From Jackrogersella multiformis (taxonomy: Eukaryota; Ascomycota; Sordariomycetes; Xylariales; Hypoxylaceae), in assembly GCA_902806575.1 (NCBI GenBank), contig CADCXD010000008.1:558001-622000 (forward strand): 64,000 bases of DNA. The letters are read 5' to 3'. Under the pieces are notes generated by a model, which worked only from the letters and a program-made list of their open reading frames with translations, searched no databases and had not been told where the DNA came from. The stretch's first letter is position 1, and every line of letters starts with the position of its first letter. A program made the position numbers and the translations under genes. This document shows positions 10,438-20,883 of this stretch, piece by piece.

Positions 10438-11582
10438 TTTGAAGGCAGTATGTGTATAGTAAATTTGCAAGTAGGAGGTAGATAAGACGTTGTGGATTTA
10501 CTCTGTACGTAGGTAGGTAGGTATGTATGGTACCTAGTGTATGTGTGTACAGTTTATTTTTGAGATTTTCTTTGCTTCGGTGAAATAATAATTGTGGGGA
10601 ATGGGTAGAATATTTCTAGAAAAATGGATTCTGAAGAATGATGTATCTAGGTACCTATCTAGTGCGGATCAGGGGTTTTGAGCTAATCCCCGAAAAAGTT
10701 ACATGCTTGATGTTATAAATATACTATGACTCTTAGCCAATCTCATAACCTTTTTTAAGTACCGAAGTCGTGCCCTGACATTACCTAGGTACGTAGGTAC
10801 CTAATATTAGGATCCATTTGGTTTGAGTGCGTGTAATTGGCTAGCCCCACGTTGCTTGTCCTACAGTGCCCACAGTAACAATACCTAACAACGAACCTTA
10901 GAAATCGCGGTGTGTCCCTCAAGACGCGGTTGCTCTTATCGATTGACTCTTTTAGTGTCCAGGGTGAGGAACATTTCAACTTCTAAACCAAGGATCAGTC
11001 ACGCGTTCCGTCTTTTTATTTATGAATTGGTTTGGGTTAAACTTTTAACCTTCTCACATCAATTTTCGAGAACTTCCAATTCAACACGAAAATTTATTTC
11101 AATCTTCTAGTCTTTCAATCTTTTCTTCTTCTAACAACAACTTTTTAACGACTTCTAACCACTTTTACCTCCCGCAACGCCGACACGCCTCGACACCCAC
11201 CCAGATATCCAGATATCCACCCATCCACCCACCAACCGACCATTCTTTCTACATGTCAACAGTTGTTGTTGCATACCTAGGTACATATGTGACGTATTTA
11301 CCTTGATATTCTTCCTTACCCTTATTTCGCATGGTCCAATTGGTCGTTCGCAAAGTCACAAGTCTATCATCCAGCCGGCCTTGGGCAACCTTTTCATCAT
11401 CCTGCTAGATATCCTTTGCTTACCTAGGTACCTAGGTAGCTAAGGACTAGCTATAAACCCAGGTTGGAATCGCGATACGTACCAAGGCTTACTGGATGGG
11501 CACAAGGACACGATAGATCTTCCGATTCGGTTCGGTCACTTGGTGGACTTAGGTATAGGTCTCTTACTAGCTCTTCTTCAAG
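10438..11582. other. Divergent promoter region TMA16 / EXO1
   Basis: 1.1 kb without genes, holding the start regions of both TMA16 (-) and EXO1 (+). It contains five copies or clusters of the TAGGTACCTA-related palindrome (about 10505-10539, 10644-10662, 10782-10803, 11274-11284 and 11421-11440) and pyrimidine-rich tracts (11100-11260). Confidence 0.6.
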
Positions 11583-13996
11583 ATGGGCATTCAAGGTATG
11601 TTTATTAGCCTAGCCCTAGGCATTACCATCCGAGCAGTAAACTCACATGTGTAGGCCTGCTGCCGTTGTTGAAGTCGATCCAACGACCCATTGAGCTGAA
11701 AAAATACAATGGTGAAACGTTCGGAGTAGACGCCTATGGCTGGTTGCATCGAGGTGCTGTGCCTTGTGCCATTGAACTTGCTCAAGGCAAGCCGACTCGC
11801 AAGTAAGTCTTGATACTGATGTTTTGTATCGTAAAAGAACCCTCACCTGACATGTTTTGTATTAGATATGTCGACTTCGCCATGAATCGTGTTCGTATGC
11901 TTAAGCATTTCGGAATCACCCCTTACTTGGTCTTCGATGGCGGTTTCTTGCCCAGCAAAGCCACAACCGAGGCATCTCGTGAAAAGCGCCGAGAAGAATC
12001 TAAAAAGGCTGGTCTGGAACTTCTGAAGGCCGGCAAGCCTTCTCAAGCTCATGCCGAACTTCAGAAGGCAGTTGATGTAACCCCCGAGATGGCACGCCAC
12101 TTGATCGAGGAACTAAAGAAAGCGGGTGTGCCATACGTAGTGGCACCATATGAGGCTGATCCCCAGTTGGTCTACCTTGAACATCACGGTTTTATTAGCG
12201 GTATTCTGTCCGAAGATTCGGATCTGTTGGTATTCGGAGCCAAACGTCTATTGACCAAGCTAGACCAGCATGGACAATGTATTGAGATCAATCGACGGGA
12301 CTTCTGTGCTGTTCGCGAGGTTTCCCTGACAGGTTGGACGGACAGTCAGTTCCGACAGATGGCTATCTTCAGCGGCTGCGACTATCTCGATAGTATTAAC
12401 AATCTCGGGTTAAAGACCGCTCATAGGATGATGCGGAAGCATAAGACACCCGAACGAGTTGTCCGCACGCTACAGTTCGATGGGAAATACCGTGTCCCGG
12501 CTGGTTATTTGGACATGTTTCACCAAGCAGAGCAGACCTTTCTTTACTCGTGGGTCTTTTGCCCAAAGGCGGACAAGTTAGTCCATTTTAGCGACCCCGG
12601 TCCCGACTTCAACGCAGATGAACTTTCGTTCATCGGGCCTTTTATCGAACCAGAAGTTGCAAGAGGTATCGCTGCTGGAGATGTGAATCCCATCACAAAG
12701 CAGCCGATAGTGCTCCCGTCCATTCCATCGCCACGGAAGCGAACTGCGTCAGGAACTACACGCGCTATACCTCAACCAGTTCGAGAACCTGGAGGAAAAC
12801 CGATTGACTCTTATTTTAAGGGTCATCGTCGAATCCCGCTTGGTGAAATGGAACCAAACTGCTTTTCAGTTGATCCAAACCGTCTTGCTGGTCTGACTGA
12901 CAATGGCAACCAATCCATTGTATTCCCTCTACCCCGACCGTATCTAGAGGACACCCGCCCTAGCTCTCCGGCTAACTCGCGTACGTATATTAATCGACCG
13001 GAAAATTCGGCACGCACTCTGCGACGCCGAACTGAGCCAGTTACGAATCTGCTCGGCAGCGGCGGTCATCTCATGTCATCCGGACCACGACGTCAAAGCA
13101 CTGCACTAGGAATCGATGTCATCAGCAATGTAGAGAGCACCAGGGCCACCCACACCACTCGACCACCTAAGAAGGCACGCCTATGCAATGATGCTAGTTC
13201 AGGGCAAAGCCCCAGCAAGAAGAGCAAATTCTTCTCACCGAAGAATATGAAGGGCAGAAGCACCAAGCAGGAAAGTGGCTATCTCATGTCGGATGATTCA
13301 ATTGAGGAAGCATTAAAGGATCTCCCGGACGTCGAAGGATGGGGTTCGTCGCTGAAGGACCAGAAAGAGGTGATGGTCTACGAGGAGACACAGTCGTCTT
13401 CGGATAACATTGAAATTCCTAAGGATGATGCTGGCGAGCCTGTCGCCTTACCAGACCATGATGAACCGCCGAATACCCCGAGCATCGTCGAACGATTTCT
13501 CTACGCGCCGAGTGGCGAGTCCCTACCGACTCATGGACATGGCCAGCCACGACCTACCTCGAGCAGGAAATCGCTAGCTGCTCTTACGCCTGCTTCATTT
13601 ATGTCGTCTACGCCATTTTCTTCGTATGAATATCCATCGACGGCCAAGACGACACCAGGGACGCCGCGCATGACTCCCCTGCAACGACTTGGCGTGCAAG
13701 CTTTGGGCCGCAGCAAGCAGCCGTCTACGCCCACGTTTGCGGCGTCCCGGCTTCCGAAGCGTTCTAGCTTAGGACGGCCCAGCTTAAATTCGATGCCTAT
13801 CGACCCGGCCTTGGTACCTTTACCCCCCGTGGACCTGGAAGAAGTGGAGGCTCTGCACCAGCCCGTAGGTAGCGAGGATTTGATGGTTCCGGAGAGCGAG
13901 AACGACGAGGATCTGGAGGGACAGGAGGGTATGGCCAAGGGAAAGGCCAAGAAGGATGGCGAGAAGTGGGACCTCGCACGGTTTCTATTTGCTTGA
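11583..13996 (+). CDS. EXO1: Exonuclease 1 (RAD2/XPG family 5'-3' exonuclease)
   Basis: Exons 11583-11595, 11655-11802 and 11866-13996 (introns 59 and 63 nt) give 763 residues, a usual length for fungal EXO1. The 13-nt first exon encodes MGIQ and part of the invariant Gly. The XPG-N block (about 1-95) and XPG-I block (about 138-230) are complete. The metal ligands fall on the same numbers as in human EXO1: Asp30, Asp78, Glu150, Asp152, Asp171, Asp173 and Asp225. A helix-hairpin segment follows. The long disordered tail has SKKSKFFS, with SKFF at 507-510, matching the MLH1-interacting (MIP) box of yeast Exo1. EXO1 resects DNA in mismatch repair and at double-strand breaks. MSH2, its pathway partner, lies in the same window. 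The ATG is fixed because processing to the N-terminal Gly2 is conserved in the family. Confidence 0.96.
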
Positions 13997-14860
13997 ATGA
14001 CAAATCTCCTTGCTCACCATTACATGTCAGCTGCCAAACGCATAGCTTACGTACCAATTTGAGAAGGAGTCGAGGGCGCACGATGGTTATTTCGGCATAG
14101 CGCTGGAGTTTTGAGGGACTGGCGACGGAGTTAACAGGCGTTTCCGCATCGTTCTTCCCGAGCTGCCTAGGGTTTAGCTAAGAGGACGATGAGGTAAGGT
14201 GTTTTTGCAGGGGAAAAAAGAAAACGAAAGAGGTCCACTAGTAGCATGAATTACAAATACACAATTTGGAACCGTATACCGGTATCCGATTGCTAATACT
14301 ATGGAACTTGATTGTGCTGAATAAGCGTGGTCGATATGTTATATCTTATACCTGGTTAGGAGGTACTAAAGAATCTGTTCGGACTTAAGCGAACGGAAAG
14401 GGGTAGGTACTTCATCTCTTGAGTCAGTGCCACTCCCGAGGTGGTGGTAACGCGGGACAAGTGGATAACTAGGTGCACTTCCAGAAGGCCGGTAGACGTG
14501 ATAAAATGCTTCTGTTAAATCCTACTGTCAGGGTATGGTCAGTATTTATTTACGAGTGGATATAATGGATGCTAATATCGTACAAAAACCTTGACTACCT
14601 ACCTACATGTAGGTATCGTCAGGAACGTTAGGTCTCTATTGTACAAGGTATTGGATGTTTAATAGGTAAACCGTTTTACCGAAGTGTGACCGATAAATCC
14701 ACTATCCATGTCCGATATTAGCGGCGGGACTAGCTGGCACTTAAAACCCATGTAGCATGCCTAGGTGCAATTGGCAGTAGGAATGCACTCCAGGCTAGCT
14801 GCTACCTCATATGGGTGTAGGCTGCTAGGCACTAGGTACCCAGGTAGTGAGTGACCTCAG

Positions 14861-14899
14861 TGCTGTGTGTGCTGTGTGCTGTGTGCTGTGTGCTGTGTG
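14861..14899 (+). repeat. Microsatellite, 7-bp unit TGCTGTG
   Basis: Five to six near-perfect copies of TGCTGTG, followed by imperfect CTGACTG-type copies to about 14918. Likely a polymorphic simple repeat; no function is implied. Confidence 0.85.
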
Positions 14900-15077
14900 A
14901 CTGACACTGACTGTGTGACTTCGATCGCCGAAGGTTTCGAGCCCACTTTTGGCCAAGCAGGTGCGACGAGGACAAGGTAACAACGTTCCGCCCAACGTGC
15001 GGTGCCAACGCTTACACTATTACATCCGACCTGCCGACTCAACTTTTCCACCTCCACTTCCACTAAATTTACCACCA

Positions 15078-15135
15078 CCTGCAACACTTTGCCTGCACCA
15101 CTTTACCTGCACCACTTTACCTGCACCACTTTTAC
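15078..15135 (+). repeat. Short tandem repeat, 14-bp unit CTGCACCACTTTAC
   Basis: Four units; the outer ones are diverged by one or two bases and the central two are identical. Followed at 15158-15210 by AACCAATA- and ATACCAA-type short repeats. These lie in the upstream region of the RBR gene. Confidence 0.85.
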
Positions 15136-15801
15136 AGGCATACATCCCCATCCCGTAACCAATAACCAATAACCAGTAAGACCAATTACCTATACCAAAT
15201 ACCAAATACCAAATCACATCACCACCATCGCCAGCTATCTGTCCAGCCTCCAGCCTTCCGCTTCTGCCTCCTCAACAACACTTTTGGGTTTTACGTGTTT
15301 GTACTCGACCACGCATCCGCCACGAGAGTTTCGACTCTATTTAGATGATTCATTACAGGCGTTGTCATTGATTTCCCTACTCCGGGGCTCTTTTTTTTTT
15401 CCCTCTTCCTTCTTCTTCCCTGTTCCTAGGACCCTGTTCTCTCTACCTTAGGTACCTACCTAGTAGGTAATCATAACGACCTCTTCTAATTAACCCCTCC
15501 TCCGCCGCCTCGTGCTGCTGACGACGTAGTGTTCTTCTTCCCTCCCACACATACCCACCCGTCTACCGTCCACCATCCACATTCACCATCCACCACCCAC
15601 CCACAAAATAAGCCCCCTCCGATTTCGAGTCACTCGACGACCTCTGCTTGCTCGAGTCACCAAACACCAAATATCAAACAATACGCCGAGACGTGCCACA
15701 GTACATTCACATAGATAGATTGTCACGGGGCCAACCCTCGCGATAATATCGCACTGTCGGACCTTAATCGTTAGATCACGTAACAGTTCTCGAGTCGTCA
15801 C

Positions 15802-15850
15802 TTTGTTTGTCTGTCTGCCTGTGTGTCTATCTATCTATTTGTTTGTTTGT
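15802..15850 (+). repeat. TTTG/CTGT/CTAT tetranucleotide tract
   Basis: Runs of TTTG, CTGT, CTAT and again TTTG follow each other. The tract is the start of a long frame that is open into the RBR gene but has no ATG until 16079. Confidence 0.75.
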
Positions 15851-16078
15851 TATACGGCGTTGCCCCAGAGCATCGCACGAAATAATATTCGAGGCTCGTC
15901 GTCGGCGAGCATCCCCTGGCCACCATCTCCAACCGACAAGATTCCTCCCACAACGAGGAAGCGGAAAGCCGCTGAGGCGAAGATAGCTGCAGACACCGGC
16001 GAGGCCCTTCCCAACAAGAGAGTCCTCGCCTCAGCAGCTGCAGCAGACGACGCGGCACCGCCCACCCCCATCACCGGT

Positions 16079-17926
16079 ATGGATTCCGACGAGGACTTCG
16101 TCTCGACCGTCTCTAGTGAAGACGACATCATGCAAGACGATACCGACAACGACGATCTGTCCGGAGCCGAAGGTATGTCCCTATAATAATACTTTTCTTA
16201 GTTTATTTTTTCTCTTTTTTTAATTTCTATTTTACTTTCGTAATACTTTCTTCTATCTTGATTCACTCCTCCTCCCTTGTTTTCCCCCAGCATATTTCGG
16301 ACTCGTCAACTTGTATTCCCGACTGACAATACGCAACTAAATTAGACTTCGATGTGTTCGACGACGACCCGGACGATATGCCCGGTATTCCCTCGCAGAA
16401 GTCCGATAAGAAGAAGGGAATATCATACGACATCAGTTACAAGGTGCACACGCCACTCGACATTCAGCACCAGCAGGAAGAAATGGTGAACGAGGTGAAT
16501 ATGATTTTGGAAATGAGCAAGGAAGATGCCGCAATCTTGCTACGCCATTTTCGATGGAACAAGGAGCGTCTAATTGAGGATTATATGGACAACCCATCTA
16601 AGGTGTTAGAGGCGGCAGGTATAGGTCCTAGTTCTTCCAGTCCTCCTAAGCTGCAGGCCATAGCTGGTTTTATGTGTGACATATGTTGCGAAGACGAGGA
16701 AGGGCTTCGGAGCTTTGCGATGAAATGCGGTCACCGATATTGCGTGGATTGTTACCGACAGTATCTAACACAGAAGATCCGTGAGGAGGGCGAGGCGGCT
16801 CGCATCCAGTGCCCCGCCGAAGGCTGCAACCGAATTATCGATGCACGATCGCTAGATTTGTTAGTGACGCATACCCTGGCCGAGCGATATCAAGAGCTGC
16901 TCAACCGTACGTACGTCGAGGACAGGGATGTGCTTAAGTGGTGCCCCGCCCCCGACTGTGAAAATGCCGTCGAGTGCGCAATCAAGAAGAAGGATCTCGA
17001 CAAGGTGGTGCCGACCGTCGCCTGCGCTTGTAGCAATAGATTCTGCTTCGGCTGTATTCTGAACGACCACCAGCCAGCACCATGCGAACTAGTTAAGAGG
17101 TGGCTGAAGAAGTGCGCCGACGATAGCGAAACTGCAAACTGGATCTCGGCCAACACTAAGGAATGTCCCAAGTGCAACTCCACGATCGAGAAGAACGGCG
17201 GATGTAATCATATGACTTGCCGAAAGTGCAAGCACGAGTTCTGTTGGATGTGCATGGGTCTCTGGTCGGAGCATGGCACAAGCTGGTATAACTGCAATCG
17301 ATTCGAAGAGAAGAGCGGTACGGAAGCACGAGACGCTCAGGCTAGGTCCCGTGTGTCTCTCGAACGCTACCTCCACTACTACAACCGATATGCCAACCAC
17401 GAGCAGTCGGCTCGCCTGGACAAGGATATATACCAGAAGACGGAGAAGAAGATGGTGCAGCTGCAGACGGCCTCAGGTATGTCGTGGATAGAGGTACAGT
17501 ACCTGAATTCGGCATCGCAAGCGCTCCAGACCTGCCGACAGACACTCAAGTGGACCTACGCTTTCGCTTTCTACCTAGCTCGAAACAACCTGACCGAGAT
17601 ATTCGAGGATAACCAGAAGGACCTGGAGCTCGCGGTCGAGGCGTTGTCGGAGATGTTCGAGAAACCTATTTCGGAGCTTTCCGAGTCGAAGCTTAAGGTC
17701 GATATCATGGACAAGACGGCATACTGCAACCGTCGCCGGGTGATCTTGTTAGAAGATACCGCGGACAACTTGGCTAACGGTAAGTCGTAAATATTATTTT
17801 CTTCCCCGCGAGCGTCTCGTGAGCGAGGTAGCTAACGATGGATTTTTTGTCGTAGGCCGATGGACCTTTAATGTAGACCTGAAGGGCAGCGCTCCTGGAG
17901 CCGGCGGGGTCAGCTCCCGCGGATAA
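16079..17926 (+). CDS. Ariadne-type RBR E3 ubiquitin ligase
   Basis: Exons 16079-16172, 16346-17779 and 17856-17926 (introns 173 and 76 nt) give 532 residues. An acidic N-terminus (MDSDEDF...) precedes a UBA-like segment (about 76-122). RING1 begins at Cys142/Cys145 (CDIC, then CGHRYCVDC). The in-between-RING domain covers about 213-280 (KWCPAPDC, CFGC). RING2 at about 305-348 has ECPKCNSTIEKNGGCNHM with catalytic Cys318, which takes ubiquitin from the E2 as a thioester. WYNCNRF leads into the helical Ariadne domain, which autoinhibits the ligase, and the last exon supplies the ending GRWTFNVDL. Family members are soluble, act with UbcH7-type E2s and can cooperate with neddylated cullins. The start used is the first ATG of the frame and matches other ariadne N-termini, but the frame stays open upstream (see findings). 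Confidence 0.94.
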
Positions 17927-19013
17927 ATTGTACTGTAATGGCATAGATAGACGACGACCATGGGCGGAGTTCTGGCGTGTGTTGTCTTTACTACGGTGCT
18001 CCCTTGCCGATTCATATTGTACGCTGTTTCGGTGCATTCTCGTGCGGGTACGAATGCCACTGTTTGTCATCTCACCTACACACCTTTCATACCATACCGC
18101 CCACAACCCGCAAACTACAACTCCCGCCTTGATAAGTTTCGCCTATAGCTCGACGCCATGTCATCTTCCTCGTCCTCGTCCTCTTCGAAACCCGAAGATG
18201 ATTACCGCTTGGGAAGAACAAAGTAGCTAGCATAGTCCGACTCCTTAATAGCAAGATTCAACAGATACCACAAGAAAGAAATGCATTCTATTCTACAGGC
18301 CGGTTTCCTATCTGTGACTTATAATTATACTAGATACCTTGGGCTGCTTGGTAAGTAATCAGCAGGAGCTGGTTCTTAATGGACTTGCCTCGTCTGTGGA
18401 CTTGTCTAGTGAGGCTTACTGGGCAGCTGGGTTTAGCTCTTATCGTTGTGTATATTCTCGGTAAGGTACCTAAGTAAGTATACAGGTATTCCCTATTCAT
18501 CCGTAGTAGGTACCTAGTGTACCTAGTACCTAGCTGGAGGTAAGGTATTTATAGCACAGTGCGGGATCGACCCGGTTTAGAACTAGCCAAGCCGCATCTT
18601 TAGGCAAATAAGAGTATATTACGAAACTTAGGTACCTTAGGTACGCATGTAAGTACTAAATACTGTACCGTGCGAAGACTCCGACCGGACAAACGGTGCC
18701 CACTGCGACTTAGGTAGACAAACGTCATAGGTCTAATGCCGCGTTTTCGTCGTATTGTGCCTACCTAGGTAATTTACCAGGTACTTCCTAGGTTAGTAGG
18801 TAGGTACTTGTAGTAGGTATCCTTCTCAAGCTTATTATCCGGCGAGCTTGGAATTTACATCGTGGCCCTTTCTCTCTTTTATACACCATACCTCTTGCCT
18901 CTCGCCTTACCTTATCTCACCTTGCCTCGCCGTAGTTTCTCATTTCTCTAGTGATCAACTTCCTAATACCAATACCAATACCAACAGCACCAGCACCAGC
19001 ACCAGAAGCAGCA
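17927..19013. other. Intergenic DNA upstream of the peroxiredoxin
   Basis: No coding region is supported. The stretch 18460-18820 is unusually dense in TAGGTACC-related motifs (about 18463-18480, 18505-18535, 18629-18646, 18761-18815). The last 150 bp are CT- and CCA-rich leader sequence. Confidence 0.55.
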
Positions 19014-20083
19014 ATGGCCTTCCGCGCGCTCCGCCGGGCCGCCCCCACCAGCACCACCAAACCCAGCTTCCTCTTCTCCACCTCCTCCTCCACCTCCGCA
19101 GCCTCGGCCTCAGCGCGGCGCCAGTTCCACGCGTCGCGGCGGGCGCTGGTCAAGGTGGGGGACGCGGTGCCGGACCTGGAGGTGCTGCACGAGGGCTCGC
19201 CGGGCAACAAGGTGAACCTGGCCGCGGTGTTCGCCAAGGCCGACGGCGTCATCGTCGGCGTGCCCGCCGCCTTCTCCGGCGCCTGCAGCCAGACCCACGT
19301 CCCCGGGTACATCAAGCACCCCGCGCTGAAGAAGGCCGGGAGCGTGGTCGTGGTTAGTGTGAATGATGCTTTTGTGTGAGTTTTTATTTATTTTTTAATC
19401 TATTTTTGGTTTTGGTTTTGGTTTTGAGGGGAGGGGTTTAGAAGAGAAAAGAATTGGCGAGGGAGACATTATGTTGGGAGAGACTGGGTTGGATTGGGAT
19501 GGGATGAAGGGAGGATGCCTAGGCAGTTTGCGAAGACAGCTTGTACTTCGACGCGGGTGGATATATGGGAGCGAGCTGTCCAGCTAGTGTAGCTTCACTA
19601 TGCTAGACATACACAAACGCAAACGCAAGCACAATGCTAACAAAAACCAGCATGAAAGCGTGGGCCGACCAGCTGGACCCGACGCATGAATCCGGGGTGA
19701 GTGCATCTCCACCACTACTTAGTCTACATACCACCCACAGCCTCCTCCACTTGCCCCTAGGTAGGGAAAACGGTGTACTTACTGACCAACGTCGGCGCAG
19801 ATCCGCTTCCTGGCCGACCCCGCGGCCGAGTTCACCAAGGCCCTGGACCTGGGCTTCGACGCGCCGGCCATCTTCGGCGGCACCCGCGCCAAGCGCTACG
19901 CCCTGGTCATCGAGGGCGGCAAGGTCAAGTCCGTGCACGTCGAGCCCGACAACACCGGCACTAACGGTGAGTTTTGTTGATCTTCTTAAGCTTGCCTTGC
20001 GTTACCCTTCCTTGGGATTCTCGTGTGTGTACGAGAGTGCTGACTCTGTTTTAGTTTCCCTGGCCGAGAAGGTCCTGGGTTAG
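19014..20083 (+). CDS. PRX5-like (atypical) peroxiredoxin, probably mitochondrial
   Basis: Exons 19014-19375, 19651-19696, 19801-19966 and 20055-20083 (introns 275, 104 and 88 nt) give 200 residues. It reduces hydrogen peroxide and alkyl hydroperoxides. Residues 1-45 are an Arg/Ser/Ala-rich presequence with RRQFHASRR near a likely processing site. The redoxin fold starts at VKVGDAVPDLEV (46-57). The peroxidatic Cys91 lies in VPAAFSGACSQTHVPGY, where the common FTPTCS is replaced by FSGACS. The conserved Arg is in FGGTRAKRYALV (161-172). Cys91 is the only cysteine, so this is a 1-Cys enzyme that needs an outside reductant. The 46-nt second and 29-nt last exons are supported by phase and by the continuous family sequence VNDAFVMKAW and NVSLAEKVLG. 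Exons are very G/C-rich at third positions. The gene is convergent with MSH2. Confidence 0.92.
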
Positions 20084-20883
20084 TTTTGGTTCTATACCTG
20101 AGCTAGGCATGACCTGGAATGATGGCTATCCGAAAATGGTGAAAAAGGGGTCCTGGGATGAGATGAAATGAGATGAGATAAAAGGAGAGATGAAGTGATG
20201 CTTGTACATACATACACAAACGGAAACATTCGTTCTGGAGATACTTTCCATCGCCCTCCCTGCCAGACTGCCGTAGGGTACAGCGAACCTACCATCCGTG
20301 ATCCTAAGAGCCTAGTACTTCCAATGAGAAGCGTTCCGTGTGCGGAGACGCTGGAGTTATCCATACCTATCCAGGTAAAGACTAGCATAAAATCGAAAAT
20401 CAACGGGAAGCTCGATTTCTTCTAAGGATAGAGAAGGTTCTTCAACCCCTATCTAACTAACCCTTGACTACTTCGCACTACAGCATTCCACCACCTCCAT
20501 CCACACACAGCACAATGCACTGATCTCGTGATATACCGCATATCGTATATCATAAGAAATGCACAGGTAGAGCCATCCAATAGGTTGTTCATTATGTATC
20601 TTTTCTAATAATCCCACAACACGACCACAAGAGGCCGGCAGATAGCAAGCATCGTAGCTCGACAGGCCAATCTAGTAGTTACGTCGCTCCTCGTTCCGAG
20701 ACGCCGAGCCAGCCAAGCAAGCCGTCATGATTATATAGTACAAGTCCTTCCATCCATCCTCCCGTCGGACCTAGCTAGTATCGAAGACTCGCGGCCCGTT
20801 GCCATCGGGTATCAAGTATGTATGTAAGTATCAGCACGAGTATCCGTACCACGCCCGCCAAGTCAAGTTATTCAAGTCTTGCC
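20084..20883. other. Convergent 3' spacer between peroxiredoxin and MSH2
   Basis: 800 bp between two gene 3' ends. No open frame with recognised sequence, and ordinary composition. Confidence 0.6.

Larger units (their letters stand above)
13997..15801. other. Intergenic DNA and leader of the RBR gene
   Basis: No gene is supported in 13997-15500. It contains the 7-bp and 14-bp tandem repeats listed separately, and copies of the TAGGTACC-type motif at about 14595-14616, 14831-14847 and 15443-15470. From about 15500 the DNA becomes CA- and CT-rich, as expected of a fungal promoter or 5' leader. Confidence 0.55.

Noticed and set aside
18558..18572. Minus-strand GGGTCGATCCC resembling a tRNA T-arm
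   Set aside because: No acceptor stem, D-arm or anticodon arm could be paired around it.
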